Positions 18,536 through 29,233 are shown, counted from the stretch's first letter. The stretch: DNA of 64,000 nucleotides from Prochlorococcus marinus str. MIT 0918 (GCF_027359415.1 NZ_CP114780.1:1725314-1789313), one strand, 5' to 3'. The notes: generated from the sequence alone by a model not told the origin. Program-made: numbers and translations.

Positions 18536-19906
18536 GTGAATCTTCTTATGCAAAAAGCCTCTCCTGGCTGGAAAGTCTTAGTGGCTATTTTCTCACTTTT
18601 GCTAACAATTTTAGTTTGGCAACAAGGACTTCAGGAAAGTTTTGATCGACCTTCTGTTAGCCCAAAGCTTGCTTTGAATCAAAAAGAGATTGCCGTTCTT
18701 GCTTCACCGTCGTTACCTAAGACTTTTAGACCCTTGTTTGTGGGTATAGATCCTTCATTGGAACTAAAAAATACTTTGCAGGAGTTTGATGTTACTCAAC
18801 TAAAAGAGAGAGAGAGACTTTTGTTGTTTGCGATTGAAGGACCGAATACAAAAGACCGCTCTCTTCTAGAAGTGGATTTCCAAGATGAGAATTTGGATTT
18901 GGTAAAAAATAAGATTTTAGAAAGTCTTGATCAGAAAAGAGACCCTCTTTTATTAGTTGATGAAATAAAATTCATTAAAAGTGATCCGTTGCTATATCAA
19001 TTGTCCTGTCTTTCAGTAGGAGCTCCGTCAGATATTTGCATTGACTCAATGATCTCCCAGCGAATGGCTATTAGATTGTTTGTGAGTCAAGTCTTACCTT
19101 TATTGGCAACTTTATTAGGAATTGCTTTAGTTCTTTGGGAATTTATTCGTTTTATAGGTAGAAAAAATCATGTATGGCCTGCAATATCTTCGTTGCCTCT
19201 TTCGTTGGTTGATATGATTTTGCTTATAGCTGGAGGTTTTGTTGTTTTAGGGGAGCTTATGTCTCCTTTTATTGCTATTCCTCTTAGTGATTTCATTACT
19301 CAAGGAATTGTTAGCCCTACTAAAGAATCCTTTAAAGTTTTTGTTGGATATAGTGTGATGACATTACCTCCATTACTTATTCTTTGGCAGCAGATAAAAG
19401 CGATATCAAAACTTGAAGCTCCTTTAGATGGAGTTATGCAATGGGGACTTAATTTAATTCCGAAGTCAATTTTTCAAGCATTTAAAAGTTGGTTTATGGT
19501 CCTCCCGTTTGTTTTATTAGCAAGTTGGCTCACGACATTCTTTTTTGGAGACCCCGGAGGTAGCAATCCTTTGCTTGAAATGGTATTAAGCAATAAAAGT
19601 TTTTGGTCATTATCGATCCTTTTCGTTACAACAGTTTTTATGGCTCCTGTCTTTGAGGAATTTGTTTTCCGAGGAGTCTTTTTGCCAGTTTTAGTTAATC
19701 AAAAAGGTAAGATTTTTGCGGTAATAGTTAGTGCTTTGGTTTTTGCTTTAGCTCATTTAAGTGTTGGTGAAACACCACCACTGTTTGTTTTAGGTGTTGG
19801 TCTAGCTTTATTGCGGTTAAGTTCTGGACGCCTTTTGCCTTGTATGATTATGCATTCTTTATGGAATGGAGTTACCTTTGCAAACTTGTTGCTTTTGAGT
19901 AGTTAA
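18536..19906 (+). CDS. CPBP family intramembrane metalloprotease
   Basis: A 456-residue membrane protein. A signal-anchor lies at about 15-28, then a soluble domain of roughly 150 residues (about 35-180), then several membrane helices. The CPBP/Abi signature is complete: EEFVFRGVFLP with the paired glutamates and Arg, FALAHLSVGE with the catalytic His, and MHSLWNG. CPBP enzymes cleave substrates within the membrane (Rce1-like), but the substrate here is unknown. The start is GTG 18536 or the ATG at 18548. It lies about 97 bp from the divergent tandem phosphatase gene. Confidence 0.88.
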   Translation: MNLLMQKASPGWKVLVAIFSLLLTILVWQQGLQESFDRPSVSPKLALNQKEIAVLASPSLPKTFRPLFVGIDPSLELKNTLQEFDVTQLKERERLLLFAIEGPNTKDRSLLEVDFQDENLDLVKNKILESLDQKRDPLLLVDEIKFIKSDPLLYQLSCLSVGAPSDICIDSMISQRMAIRLFVSQVLPLLATLLGIALVLWEFIRFIGRKNHVWPAISSLPLSLVDMILLIAGGFVVLGELMSPFIAIPLSDFITQGIVSPTKESFKVFVGYSVMTLPPLLILWQQIKAISKLEAPLDGVMQWGLNLIPKSIFQAFKSWFMVLPFVLLASWLTTFFFGDPGGSNPLLEMVLSNKSFWSLSILFVTTVFMAPVFEEFVFRGVFLPVLVNQKGKIFAVIVSALVFALAHLSVGETPPLFVLGVGLALLRLSSGRLLPCMIMHSLWNGVTFANLLLLSS

Positions 19907-19987
19907 TATTAGATTTTTAAATTCACTTTAACTTTAACTTGCCACCTATAGTGGATAATGGTTGACTAAACTAATTGCTACAGTTAA

Positions 19988-20449
19988 GTGACTTATGAAA
20001 GAGGTGTTCAGTCGAAGTGGGATGGATCTAAAAAATATTCAAAAAAGGCTTTCTTTTTGTTTAAGGGTTATTTCGTTTCACGTAATATTCTAAGAAAATA
20101 TCCTCTGTTGGGAAGTTTACATAGGGCTATGGATGGAGCTTTATTGGCGGTTATCTTTTTTGGAGCTTTAATGACTGGCTTGGCATTGCATTCTCAACAT
20201 CTATGGACACGTAACTTCTCTCGATTACAAACTACAAGAGACTTAACGCATAGACTTGAGGAGTCAACAGCAGTTTTAGAAAGGCATTTTTTAAAAACAG
20301 TTTTTTCTCCAACTCTTATGGTGGCTACCAAGTCAAGTGATCTTATTTATATAGATAGATCTAGACAAAGGAAAATATCTAAGCGTTTGTTTAATATTTT
20401 CAGAGATAAATTTTCTGCTATTAGTTATCCAATAACTCGGGGTTTCTAA
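19988..20449 (+). CDS. Bitopic membrane protein preceding ftsI, FtsL-like
   Basis: This 153-residue protein has a basic N-terminal tail (about 1-45), one transmembrane helix (about 53-70, ALLAVIFFGALMTGLAL) and an extracytoplasmic segment with leucine-zipper-like spacing (LWTRNFSRLQTTRDLTHRLEESTAVLERHFL). This topology and its place 3 bp before ftsI are those of FtsL in other bacteria. FtsL is poorly conserved, so sequence recognition is not expected. I infer an FtsL-like divisome protein; a picocyanobacterial protein of unrelated function is the alternative. The start is GTG 19988. Confidence 0.68.
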   Translation: MTYERGVQSKWDGSKKYSKKAFFLFKGYFVSRNILRKYPLLGSLHRAMDGALLAVIFFGALMTGLALHSQHLWTRNFSRLQTTRDLTHRLEESTAVLERHFLKTVFSPTLMVATKSSDLIYIDRSRQRKISKRLFNIFRDKFSAISYPITRGF

Positions 20450-20452
20450 ATA

Positions 20453-22255
20453 ATGTCAGCTATAAGATTTTCAAAAGTGCAAAAAAAGATAAAAAAGCGT
20501 TTAGATGTTGCACCACTTTCTCCAATACCAACTTATAGGTTAAAACTGGCTTTTTATATTATTTGCTTAGCTCTCTTTGCTCTTTTAGGGAGGGTAGGAT
20601 GGTTGCAATTAATTGAAGGTTCTACATTAGAAGCTCGGGCTCGTGATAATCAAACTAAGAAAGTTCAACCTATATCTAAAAGACTATCTATTGTAGATCG
20701 AAGGGGAAGATTAATAGCGTTGGATGAAAAAAGATATCGATTATATGCTCAGCCCTTTCGATTCAGATTTCCAGGAGATTTGCGAGGAACTATTCGTAAA
20801 CCTGACGAGGTAGCTGAAAAACTTGCAGGGAAATTATTTATATCAGCAGAGAATTTATCCAGACAATTTTCTAATCAGAATTATCGGATGAAAATAGCAG
20901 AAGGTTTAAAGCCTGATGTTGCTTCTGAGATACGTGCGCTACGCATTGAGGGTTTGGACCTTGAACCATATCCACAAAGAATCTATCCACAAGATGAATT
21001 ATTCTCAAATGTAGTTGGTTTTTTAGATTATGATCGTGTACCACAAGCTGGCCTAGAATTAAGCTTAAATAAAGAACTTTCTAGAAGAGAAAAAATTAGA
21101 AGTTTTAGATTTGGAAGGGATGGTACACCTTTGCCTAGTGATTTGGAGCCAGGTGTTTTTAATGCTGACAATGTGCTTTTACGGTTAACCCTTGATGCAC
21201 GATTGCAGGAAGTAGCTCTTAAAGCCTTAAGAGAACAATTAATTAAATGGAATGCAGATAAGGGAGTAGCAATTGTTATGAATGTTGAGAATGGTGAGAT
21301 TTTATCCTTGGCATCTACTCCTAGTTATGATCCTAATAAGTACTGGGATTATCCAGCATCTAGGTATAAGGAATGGTCTGTTCAAGAATTATTTGAACCT
21401 GGATCAACTTTTAAGCCTATTAATCTTGCTTTGGCTCTTGAAGAAGGTGTGATTAGTCCTGATGGAACAGTTTTTGATTCTGGAGTAGTAACTGTGGGAG
21501 GTTGGCCTCTAACAAATTGGGATAAAAAGCCTAATGGATTATTAGACTATGCAAAGGTTCTTGAGGTTTCTAGCAACGTTGGGATGGTAAATATTGTGCA
21601 AAAAATTAGTCCAGAGAGGTATTGGGAATGGCTTCATCAATTAGGTCTGAACAATATTCCTCAAACTGATTTGCCTGGGGCTGTACCTGGTTACATAAAA
21701 GATAAGCAAGTATTTATTAAGCAACCTATTCATCAGGCTGTTGCTTCGTATGGACAGGGATTTTCTATAACACCATTAAAGCTTGTTCAATTACATGCGC
21801 TAATTGCCAATGGAGGAAGGATGATTAGTCCACATATCAAAAAAGAATTTCTTAATGAATCAATCCAATTTCATAATCGATTTAGACAAAATGATCCAAT
21901 ATTGAGTCCTAATGTCACACAAACAGTTTTAAATTGGATGGAATCAGTAGTAGAAAATGGAAGTGGAAAAGGTGCCAAAATTGATAATTATCGGATAGGT
22001 GGGAAAACGGGTACAGCTGATCAAACAAAAGATGGAAAGACTTATGACTCTAAAATTTGTAGCTTTGTTGCGATTCTGCCAATAGAGCAGCCTAAGTTTG
22101 TCGTTGCTGTAGCCATAGATGGACCGAAAAAAAATCATGCTTATGGATCAACTGTTGCAGTACCTGTTGCCAGAAAAATTATTGAAAGTTTGATTGTTAT
22201 TGAAAAAATACCTCCTGGGAATCCTAAAAAGAATGTTTTATCTGCTCAACGTTAA
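20453..22255 (+). CDS. ftsI: Penicillin-binding protein / septal transpeptidase FtsI
   Basis: This class B penicillin-binding protein cross-links peptidoglycan, most likely at the septum. It has 600 residues: a short cytoplasmic tail, one membrane helix (about 31-49), a pedestal domain, and a transpeptidase domain. The active-site motifs are S318-T-F-K (EPGSTFKP), S-S-N (EVSSNVG) and K-T-G (GGKTGTAD). The start ATG lies 3 bp after the stop of the FtsL-like gene, so translation of the two is probably coupled. Confidence 0.93.
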   Translation: MSAIRFSKVQKKIKKRLDVAPLSPIPTYRLKLAFYIICLALFALLGRVGWLQLIEGSTLEARARDNQTKKVQPISKRLSIVDRRGRLIALDEKRYRLYAQPFRFRFPGDLRGTIRKPDEVAEKLAGKLFISAENLSRQFSNQNYRMKIAEGLKPDVASEIRALRIEGLDLEPYPQRIYPQDELFSNVVGFLDYDRVPQAGLELSLNKELSRREKIRSFRFGRDGTPLPSDLEPGVFNADNVLLRLTLDARLQEVALKALREQLIKWNADKGVAIVMNVENGEILSLASTPSYDPNKYWDYPASRYKEWSVQELFEPGSTFKPINLALALEEGVISPDGTVFDSGVVTVGGWPLTNWDKKPNGLLDYAKVLEVSSNVGMVNIVQKISPERYWEWLHQLGLNNIPQTDLPGAVPGYIKDKQVFIKQPIHQAVASYGQGFSITPLKLVQLHALIANGGRMISPHIKKEFLNESIQFHNRFRQNDPILSPNVTQTVLNWMESVVENGSGKGAKIDNYRIGGKTGTADQTKDGKTYDSKICSFVAILPIEQPKFVVAVAIDGPKKNHAYGSTVAVPVARKIIESLIVIEKIPPGNPKKNVLSAQR

Positions 22256-22331
22256 GGCTTTTAAAAAAATATATAAGGATGAAATCATAAGGAAATATCG
22301 CTAGTTTTTATATGTATGAATTGTAAGGATT

Positions 22332-23339
22332 ATGCCTAGTCTTCTTGAGCAACTTTCTTCAATGACAGTTGTGGTTGCTGATACGGGTGATTTGGAAGCT
22401 ATAAGGACTTTTAAACCAAGAGACGCAACTACCAACCCCTCTCTAATTCTTGCAGCAGCCCAATTACCTGCTTATCAGGATTTAATAGATCAATCTCTTC
22501 GGGCTTCAAGAGAAAAGGTAGGACAGCGTGCTTCTGTTAAAGAAGTGGTTGATGAGGCTTTAGATGAGATTTGTGTGATCTTTGGTAAAGAGATACTTAA
22601 AATAATTCCTGGAAGAGTATCAACGGAAGTAGATGCTCGACTTAGCTATGATAAAGATAAAACAATTGAAAAAGCAAGAAAGATCATTGCTTTATATAAT
22701 CAGTTTGGAATAAATAATGATCGTATTTTAATCAAGATTGCATCAACTTGGGAGGGGATTAAGGCCGCTGAGATTTTGGAGAAAGAAGGAATTCATTGTA
22801 ATTTAACGCTCTTATTTGGTTTCTCTCAAGCTGTTGCATGTGCAGAAGCCGAAGTAACACTTATTTCACCATTTGTTGGTCGAATTCTTGATTGGTATAA
22901 GGCAGAAACTGGTTTGCAATCTTATCCTGGCCCAGAGGATCCTGGTGTAATATCAGTAACTAAGATATTCAATTATTATAAGCTTCATAACTATAAAACT
23001 GAGGTTATGGGAGCAAGTTTTAGAAATGTTGATGAGATTATTGAATTATCTGGATGTGATTTATTAACTATCTCTCCCAAGCTTTTAGATGAGATGTCTA
23101 AGACCGAGGCTATTTTAATAAAGAAATTGGATTCATCAAAACCAATAAATTCAATAGAGAAGTTACATCTTGATGAATTTTCTTTTAGAAAGATGCTGAA
23201 ATCAGATCGCATGGCTGATGAGAAGCTAGAAGAAGGGATTGTGAATTTTTCTAAGGCAATTAAGCAACTTGAAGCTCAGTTAATTGAAAGAATTTCTTTG
23301 CTCGAGAATAAAGGATCTCCTGCTTTATCAGCTAGATAA
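22332..23339 (+). CDS. tal: Transaldolase
   Basis: This enzyme transfers a dihydroxyacetone unit between sedoheptulose-7-phosphate and glyceraldehyde-3-phosphate in the pentose phosphate pathway. The 335 residues are of the TalB type. [10 protein letters not shown] is the N-terminal signature, the Schiff-base lysine is in [17 protein letters not shown], and [17 protein letters not shown] follows. In picocyanobacteria it is tied to dark carbon metabolism. It ends 19 bp from the convergent flavoprotein gene. Confidence 0.97.
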   Translation: MPSLLEQLSSMTVVVADTGDLEAIRTFKPRDATTNPSLILAAAQLPAYQDLIDQSLRASREKVGQRASVKEVVDEALDEICVIFGKEILKIIPGRVSTEVDARLSYDKDKTIEKARKIIALYNQFGINNDRILIKIASTWEGIKAAEILEKEGIHCNLTLLFGFSQAVACAEAEVTLISPFVGRILDWYKAETGLQSYPGPEDPGVISVTKIFNYYKLHNYKTEVMGASFRNVDEIIELSGCDLLTISPKLLDEMSKTEAILIKKLDSSKPINSIEKLHLDEFSFRKMLKSDRMADEKLEEGIVNFSKAIKQLEAQLIERISLLENKGSPALSAR

Positions 23340-23358
23340 ATAAACTATTAGGATTTAA

Positions 23359-24486
23359 TTATCTTTGTAAAAGTAATCGCTTTATTACACGTTGAGCAAT
23401 ATCTCCATATCCCATTTCTCCTGAAAGAATTTGGGCGATTCTTTGAGGTGCTGTAGGTCTTTTTATTCCTAGTTGATATCCAAGTTTTGGAAGTCTATAA
23501 AAAACTTGTGAAATTCTTCTTCCCCATTGCATTGAATCACCCCATTTTGATTTCATGTTTTTTGAGTAGTTGCTGAGATCTGTGGTGTCGCCTTTTAAGA
23601 AATTGTTTATTGCTTCTGCTGCTTCGCAACCACTTATTAGTGAAGGCCTAAGCCCTTCAGCAAGAAACGGATCACAGAGAGATGCAGCATCACCGACTAA
23701 AACAATTCCATTGCCATGAAGCGCACTATGTCCATTCCAAACTCGAAGTCTAGAATCTTTTCTTACCCCTGAGTTACATTCAAAACCTAGATTTGGTAGT
23801 AATTTGTCAAGAATTCTTTGGCTTTCTAGAACTTGATCTCCTATAAATGTTCCTACTCCAATATTTATAGAGTTTTTCAAAGGGAAGGCCCACGCAAATC
23901 CATGCTTAACGAGACCAAATTCAAATCTTGAAGTTCCTTCTTCTAGTAACCCTCTGCCTTCTAACCTCACAGAAGTTGTTGTGGCAAAATGGAGATTTTT
24001 AGGACCAATTTTAAATTTCTTTGGCCAAGGCGAGCTTGATCCATCTGCAATAACAATGATTTTAGCTTCAATTTGACGACCATTTGTAGAGGTGATGCGC
24101 CAAATGTTGTTTACTTTTTGTATTTTTATTGCGTCAAAAGAGTTCTCTATATTTGCCCCTTTATGAATTGCTTCTTTTGTTAAAAGCTCATCGAGTTTTT
24201 CTCTTTTGACTATCCAAAAAGGAGAAGATCCTGGCAGATTGGCAACTACAGTATCTGATAAACACCAGCTAAATTCAACTTTTTTAATTACTTCATCAAC
24301 AACTTCATTTAGTGAAAAGGGGAAAAGTTTTTGAACTGAAGCAGCCATCCCCCCGCCACAAGGTCTTAAAAGATGACTTGGTTGTTTTTCTAGAATAGTT
24401 ACTTGAATCCCTTTGTTGGCCAAGTGAAATGCTGTTGAAGCTCCTGAAGCCCCTGCGCCTATAACTGCAACTTCAGTAAAATTCAA
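23359..24486 (-). CDS. Geranylgeranyl-reductase-like FAD-dependent oxidoreductase
   Basis: This 375-residue flavoprotein starts with the Rossmann motif [15 protein letters not shown] and continues with LLRPCGGGM, a cysteine-glycine block typical of the geranylgeranyl reductase (ChlP/GGR) superfamily. [21 protein letters not shown] is the second FAD motif. It may reduce a prenyl chain, but it is not obviously ChlP itself and the substrate is unknown. The start overlaps the frr stop by 4 bp (ATGA), so translation is likely coupled. Confidence 0.83.
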   Translation of the reverse strand: MNFTEVAVIGAGASGASTAFHLANKGIQVTILEKQPSHLLRPCGGGMAASVQKLFPFSLNEVVDEVIKKVEFSWCLSDTVVANLPGSSPFWIVKREKLDELLTKEAIHKGANIENSFDAIKIQKVNNIWRITSTNGRQIEAKIIVIADGSSSPWPKKFKIGPKNLHFATTTSVRLEGRGLLEEGTSRFEFGLVKHGFAWAFPLKNSINIGVGTFIGDQVLESQRILDKLLPNLGFECNSGVRKDSRLRVWNGHSALHGNGIVLVGDAASLCDPFLAEGLRPSLISGCEAAEAINNFLKGDTTDLSNYSKNMKSKWGDSMQWGRRISQVFYRLPKLGYQLGIKRPTAPQRIAQILSGEMGYGDIAQRVIKRLLLQR

Positions 24487-25031
24487 ACTTTTAGAATTTC
24501 TGATTCTTTTTTAGAAAGGTTTTTTTCTATTTCGTTAATAAACTTGTTAGTTAACTTTTGAACAGTTTCTTGTTGGTCATGGCTTTGATCTTTAGAGATT
24601 TCTCCTTCTTTTTCAGCAGTTTTTATTTTTTCTATAGCATCTCTTCGTATATTGCGAAGAGAGACCTTTGCTTCTTCAGCGTATTTAGAAGCTAGCTTGC
24701 AAAATTCTTTTCTTCGTTCTTCAGTCAGTGGAGGGATGTTTATTCGAATTATCTTGCCATCATTATTTGGTGTAAATCCAAGGTCACTAAGAGATATGGC
24801 TTTTTCTATTAGTGATAGAGAACTGATATCAAAGGGTTGAATAGAAATAGTTTGTGAATCGGGTGTAGAAAGAGTGGCTAATGATTTTAAGGGAGTATCT
24901 GCTCCATAATATTCAACTGTTAAACGATCTAAAAGTGATGTATTTGCTCTGCCTGTTCTTATTGTATTGAAGTTTCGTTGTGAAGCCTCAACGGATTTAA
25001 TCATGTTTGCTTCTAGCTCTTTAGTAATCAT
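24483..25031 (-). CDS. frr: Ribosome recycling factor
   Basis: With EF-G this factor splits post-termination ribosomes. The 182 residues form the expected three-helix and beta/alpha architecture: [23 protein letters not shown] and the hinge region [16 protein letters not shown], followed by the [13 protein letters not shown] helix. It lies 45 bp after pyrH, the usual bacterial neighbour, and overlaps the flavoprotein gene by 4 bp. Confidence 0.98.
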   Translation of the reverse strand: MITKELEANMIKSVEASQRNFNTIRTGRANTSLLDRLTVEYYGADTPLKSLATLSTPDSQTISIQPFDISSLSLIEKAISLSDLGFTPNNDGKIIRINIPPLTEERRKEFCKLASKYAEEAKVSLRNIRRDAIEKIKTAEKEGEISKDQSHDQQETVQKLTNKFINEIEKNLSKKESEILKV

Positions 25032-25076
25032 TTGGTTCCTATATAGTTTTGGAGAAAAGTATAGTTTAAATAAATA

Positions 25077-25790
25077 TTAGCGGGAATTAGCTATCCTAGA
25101 GCCTATCTTTTCTCCTGCTACTGCTTTATTAATATTGCCAGGTTCAAAAATATTAAAAACCACTATAGGGATATCATTATCTTTGCAAAGGGCAATTGCA
25201 GTACTATCCATTACACCTATTTCTTTACTGAGTACATCTTGAAAAGATAGAGTTTCATATTTAATTGCATCAGTAAATTCTTTTGGATCTTTGCTATATA
25301 CACCGTCAACTTTTGTTGCTTTAAATATGACATCAGCATTAATTTCAGCAGCTCTTAACGCGGAGGTTGTATCTGTTGTAAAGAAAGGGTTCCCGCAACC
25401 TCCACCAAATACAACTACTCTTCCTTTTTCAAGATGTCTAATTGCTCTTCGACGTATATAAGGTTCAGCGATTTGTTGCATTTCTATAGCGGTCTGAACG
25501 CGTGTTTCTACCCCTGCTCTTTCCAATCCATCTTGTAATGTTATTGCATTCATTACAGTTGCAAGCATTCCTACATAATCAGCAGTTGCACGATCCATTC
25601 CTGCAGCAGACCCTTTTAGACCTCGAAATATATTTCCTCCGCCAACCACGATGGCTAATTGCGTTCCTTTTTCAACAACTTTGGAAACATCTTGTGCTAT
25701 GGATTGAACAATGGCGGGATCAATTCCATATGGCTTGCTCCCCATTAGAGCTTCGCCGCTAAGTTTTAAAAGGACACGTGAGTAAGCCAT
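25077..25790 (-). CDS. pyrH: UMP kinase
   Basis: The product phosphorylates UMP to UDP and in bacteria is a hexameric enzyme of the amino-acid kinase fold. The 237 residues begin with [13 protein letters not shown], followed by [11 protein letters not shown], the [13 protein letters not shown] helix, and [13 protein letters not shown] for phosphate binding. It heads the pyrH-frr-flavoprotein run. The 270 bp upstream are AT-rich and non-coding. Confidence 0.98.
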   Translation of the reverse strand: MAYSRVLLKLSGEALMGSKPYGIDPAIVQSIAQDVSKVVEKGTQLAIVVGGGNIFRGLKGSAAGMDRATADYVGMLATVMNAITLQDGLERAGVETRVQTAIEMQQIAEPYIRRRAIRHLEKGRVVVFGGGCGNPFFTTDTTSALRAAEINADVIFKATKVDGVYSKDPKEFTDAIKYETLSFQDVLSKEIGVMDSTAIALCKDNDIPIVVFNIFEPGNINKAVAGEKIGSRIANSR

Positions 25791-26061
25791 TGAAAATCAA
25801 TACCTAGATGACAGTAGCAAGATATCTATGATTAGCTTAAAGAGTGTATTGATTTGCTAGTCAGCATAGATCAAATTGATTTTTAATTGCTTTTTTATAT
25901 TTTGAGGACAACTAAAGGGATGGAAATTTATTCAGATGAGATTTTTTTATTAATTTTTCAGGTGTAAAAGTTAAGTATGAATTTGATTATTGCCTTTATA
26001 TGCTCCTCTTTAATAATAAAATGTTAATAGTTTTTTGTTACTATTATATCTAAATATAAAT

Positions 26062-26754
26062 TCAATACTCTACTCCCTGCTGTGCTTTTACACCTTTCTC
26101 TTTGAATGGATGATGTATTAATTTCATTTCGGTTACTAAATCAGCAATCTCAATTAGCTCTGGCTTTGCATTCCTACCAGTTAATACAACATGAGTTAAT
26201 GGAGGCCTTGCCCTTAGCCCTTTAATTACTTCTTCTAGCGATATATATCCCAACTTTATTGCAATGTTAATTTCATCTAGTATTACTAGTTTTTGATTTT
26301 TATTCCCAAGATAAATAAGGGCTTGTTCCCAAGCTTCCTCGCTTAATTTCTTATCGCGCTCTCTATTTTGAGTTTCCCAAGTAAAACCTTCACCCATTGC
26401 ATGCCAATTAATTAAATTGTCAAATCTCTTTAAAGCCTTGGCTTCCCCTGGTTCCCATCCGCCTTTAATAAACTGAATAATTGATACATTTTCTCCATGA
26501 CCTAAAGTTCTAAGTGCCATTCCTAAAGCAGCAGTAGTTTTTCCCTTGCCTTGGCCTGTGAAAACAATTATTAATCCTTTTTCAATATTTCGTTCTTGTA
26601 CCCTTTTACCCTGTACTTCTTTTCGACGCTGCATTTTTTTTTGGTAATTTTCTTCATCTATTTCTTCAGATGAATAACCTCCAACCCCTAATTGATTTGA
26701 CTCTTTGTCTAAATTAATTAGAACAGACTTTTTCTTGTTAGGCTCACTTTTCAT
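26062..26754 (-). CDS. cobO: Cob(I)alamin adenosyltransferase (CobO/BtuR type)
   Basis: The product transfers the adenosyl group of ATP to cobalt in corrinoids, forming the coenzyme B12 precursor. It has 230 residues with an N-terminal charged extension (about 1-60). The P-loop VFTGQGKGKTTAALGMALRT and the Walker-B-like LVILDEINIAIKLGY follow, then HVVLTGRNAKPELIEIADLVTEM. It follows the recombinase-like gene by 22 bp on the same strand; the functional link is unclear. With cobK it indicates cobalamin synthesis. Confidence 0.95.
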   Translation of the reverse strand: MKSEPNKKKSVLINLDKESNQLGVGGYSSEEIDEENYQKKMQRRKEVQGKRVQERNIEKGLIIVFTGQGKGKTTAALGMALRTLGHGENVSIIQFIKGGWEPGEAKALKRFDNLINWHAMGEGFTWETQNRERDKKLSEEAWEQALIYLGNKNQKLVILDEINIAIKLGYISLEEVIKGLRARPPLTHVVLTGRNAKPELIEIADLVTEMKLIHHPFKEKGVKAQQGVEY

Positions 26755-26776
26755 AATCTATTTTGAGACTTAAGTA

Positions 26777-27937
26777 TTAACTGAGTTTACTGCCTAAAGC
26801 CTTATCAACTGCTTGCTGTTGATCTCTTCTTGTAATCCAATGATGATATGTACGATTATGAATAGCAACTGAATGCCCCATCATTCGAGCTGAAACTGTA
26901 TCTGGAAGCCCTATATGTATTGTACGTATTGCCCAAGCATGCCTTAGGTCATAAGGGGTAATAGGAAGTTTATATCTTCTAAATTGTTCAGAAACTCTTC
27001 TACCTACATTTTGCAAGGTGGTTTTAGTTAAATCAGTATTAATTTCTGGAAGCAGATTAGAATCTTCAGAAAGTTGAGTTAATTTAAATAATTTAATCCA
27101 TTCTGGTGGGAATGGCCATACTTGATGCTCGCCAGTTTTTGTATTAGGGAAAACTCTTAATACTTGGTCGCTATTTTGTCTAAAGCAAGAAAGGTCACAA
27201 AAGAAAACTTCATGATTTCTAAGACCATATGTTGCCATTAATCCATAAACTAATTTCCATTTAGGATTGGGGATCAAATTATATGTTTTTTCAATAAGAC
27301 TATCGGGTGGTAGTTTTCTAAATTGTGCTTTATTCATTCCATACCCATAGGCCATATCTTTCCAATTTTCAGGGAGTTTTATATCTAAAAACTTGGCAAA
27401 TGCCTTAAGAGTAGTGCCACATTGTTGCCTGCTGCGACTGTTTTCTGAATAACTAGTCAAAGTCTTTATAAAGTGCTCTTGATTTATATTTCCTTGTTTT
27501 GTTTTTGCTAATGCTTTGAACCTGTATATATAGGGTTGATATGCAGAGACCCAATTAGTTTGTTGACTAGATTTTGACTTGCTTTTGAAAGTATCACAGA
27601 AGAAATGCTGTTTAAATCTCTCGGTTGCATCTTCTATATCAGAATAATTCTTTTTAAAAGAGCCTTTAGAATTTTTTGAGCCCCAATTTTTCCAGTTGAA
27701 TTGATTATGTTCTATTTGTAAATATACAAGTTGGAGTAATTTTTCTGCTTGCTCAAGGCCTTCCATGGTAGAAGTTAGACCTAAACTGATTCTTTGATCT
27801 TTTTTTTTATTAGATTCATTTGGACAGGGCATTGGACCTCTCAAGCCAAGTCGATTACCACGTTTTTCTATGCGCAGTTTGATCCCTTGAGTGGCAAGTT
27901 TGTTATTGATATTAAATAGTTGACTGCTAAAGCTCAT
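26777..27937 (-). CDS. Tyrosine-recombinase-like protein (integrase family), chromosomal
   Basis: The C-terminal half (about 195-386) matches the phage-integrase/tyrosine-recombinase fold. GLRNHEVFF supplies the first Arg, PYDLRHAWAIRTI the box II His-Arg region, and MMGHSVAIHNRTYHHWI the GH motif and a candidate nucleophilic Tyr. The usual box II first His (HxLRH) is a Tyr here. The N-terminal half is basic and could bind DNA. No tRNA, direct repeat or other mobile gene flanks it, so it looks like a resident gene and not a recent insertion. It is divergent from hemH by 73 bp. Confidence 0.78.
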   Translation of the reverse strand: MSFSSQLFNINNKLATQGIKLRIEKRGNRLGLRGPMPCPNESNKKKDQRISLGLTSTMEGLEQAEKLLQLVYLQIEHNQFNWKNWGSKNSKGSFKKNYSDIEDATERFKQHFFCDTFKSKSKSSQQTNWVSAYQPYIYRFKALAKTKQGNINQEHFIKTLTSYSENSRSRQQCGTTLKAFAKFLDIKLPENWKDMAYGYGMNKAQFRKLPPDSLIEKTYNLIPNPKWKLVYGLMATYGLRNHEVFFCDLSCFRQNSDQVLRVFPNTKTGEHQVWPFPPEWIKLFKLTQLSEDSNLLPEINTDLTKTTLQNVGRRVSEQFRRYKLPITPYDLRHAWAIRTIHIGLPDTVSARMMGHSVAIHNRTYHHWITRRDQQQAVDKALGSKLS

Positions 27938-28010
27938 TGATTTAAATAGTTATAGCTACATTGACGTTGTTAGGCGATAAGCTCAACCCCTTTCTAGGAG
28001 TTTTTCATTA

Positions 28011-29186
28011 ATGGCTCGTATAGGTGTCTTATTGATGAATCTTGGGGGACCTGAGAGAATTAAAGATGTAGGACCTTTTTTATATAATCTTTTTTCTGAC
28101 CCAGAGATCATTAGACTTCCTATTCCATTTTTTCAAAAACCTCTTGCATGGTTAATAAGTACTCTTAGAAGTTCAAAGTCTCAAAGGGCTTACGAAGCAA
28201 TTGGTGGAGGATCGCCCTTAAGAAGAATTACTGAGCAACAAGCTAGAGAATTGCAGAGCGAACTTCGCAAAAGAGGTGTTGATGCAACAAGTTACATTGC
28301 TATGCGTTATTGGCATCCTTTTACTGAATCTGCAGTCGAAGATATTAAGGCAGATGAAATTGATCAGGTTGTTGTGCTTCCCCTTTATCCACATTTTTCA
28401 ATTAGTACAAGTGGTTCCAGTTTTAGAGAGTTGCGAAGGCTGAGAGAACTTGACAAGGATTTTAAAAAATTATCGATTAAATGTATTAGAAGTTGGTTCG
28501 ATAACCCTGGATATATTTCCTCTATGGCTGAATTAATTCAAAGAGAGATATTGCTTTGCGAATCTCCTGAAAAAGTTCATATATGTTTTACAGCTCATGG
28601 AGTCCCAAAAAGCTATGTTGAAGAAGCTGGAGATCCTTATAAGAATGAGATTGAAGATTGCTCATTATTAATTATTGATCAACTTGAAACTTCTTTAGGG
28701 TTTAGTAATTCTTATACGCTCTCTTATCAGAGCAGAGTCGGACCAGAAGAATGGCTTCAGCCATATACAGAAAATGTTTTAGAGGATTTAGGTAATAGAA
28801 ATACAAAAGAAATTGTTGTAGTACCAATTAGTTTTGTTAGTGAACATATAGAAACATTACAGGAAATTGATATTGAATACAAAGAGATAGCTCTTGATCA
28901 AGGAATAACTAATTTTAGACGTGTAAAAGCTTTGGATACCTATCCTTTATTTATAAATGGGTTGGCAGATTTGGTTATTTCTTGTTTAAAGGAGAAAAAT
29001 ATGAGTCTTGATGAAGCGGCTAAACTACCTGATAAAGTTAAGCTTTATCCACAAGAAAAATGGCAATGGGGCTGGAATAATAGTGCAGAAGTCTGGAATG
29101 GAAGAGTTGCAATGTTTGTTTTTATTGTGTGTTTTCTTGAATTAATCATTGGCAATGGACCCTTGCATTATTTAGGCCTGATTTGA
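28011..29186 (+). CDS. hemH: Ferrochelatase with C-terminal chlorophyll-binding-like helix
   Basis: The product inserts Fe2+ into protoporphyrin IX, the last step of haem synthesis. The catalytic domain (about 1-320) has [13 protein letters not shown], the active-site His in [14 protein letters not shown], and [16 protein letters not shown]. Residues about 350-391 form a linker and one membrane helix with [20 protein letters not shown]. This is the CAB-type extension (ExxNGRxAM-like) seen in cyanobacterial and plant type I enzymes, which may coordinate haem and chlorophyll production. An AGGAG lies about 10 nt before the start codon. Confidence 0.97.
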   Translation: MARIGVLLMNLGGPERIKDVGPFLYNLFSDPEIIRLPIPFFQKPLAWLISTLRSSKSQRAYEAIGGGSPLRRITEQQARELQSELRKRGVDATSYIAMRYWHPFTESAVEDIKADEIDQVVVLPLYPHFSISTSGSSFRELRRLRELDKDFKKLSIKCIRSWFDNPGYISSMAELIQREILLCESPEKVHICFTAHGVPKSYVEEAGDPYKNEIEDCSLLIIDQLETSLGFSNSYTLSYQSRVGPEEWLQPYTENVLEDLGNRNTKEIVVVPISFVSEHIETLQEIDIEYKEIALDQGITNFRRVKALDTYPLFINGLADLVISCLKEKNMSLDEAAKLPDKVKLYPQEKWQWGWNNSAEVWNGRVAMFVFIVCFLELIIGNGPLHYLGLI

Positions 29187-29233
29187 CTTAAATCTCTCTT
29201 GAATCAACTTAATCATTTAAAGAGAAATTTAAG
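29187..29233 (+). terminator. Candidate hemH terminator hairpin
   Basis: Arms at 29187-29200 (CTTAAATCTCTCTT) and about 29219-29233 (AAAGAGAAATTTAAG) pair over about 14 bp with one mismatch. The repeat starts immediately after the hemH stop codon. It is AT-rich and has no tight T-run after the second arm, so it may only mark the 3' end or stabilise the mRNA. Confidence 0.4.

Noticed and set aside
25791..26061. Short hydrophobic ORFs (15-16 codons) between pyrH and cobO
   Set aside because: No ribosome binding site or conservation evidence, and the space is AT-rich.
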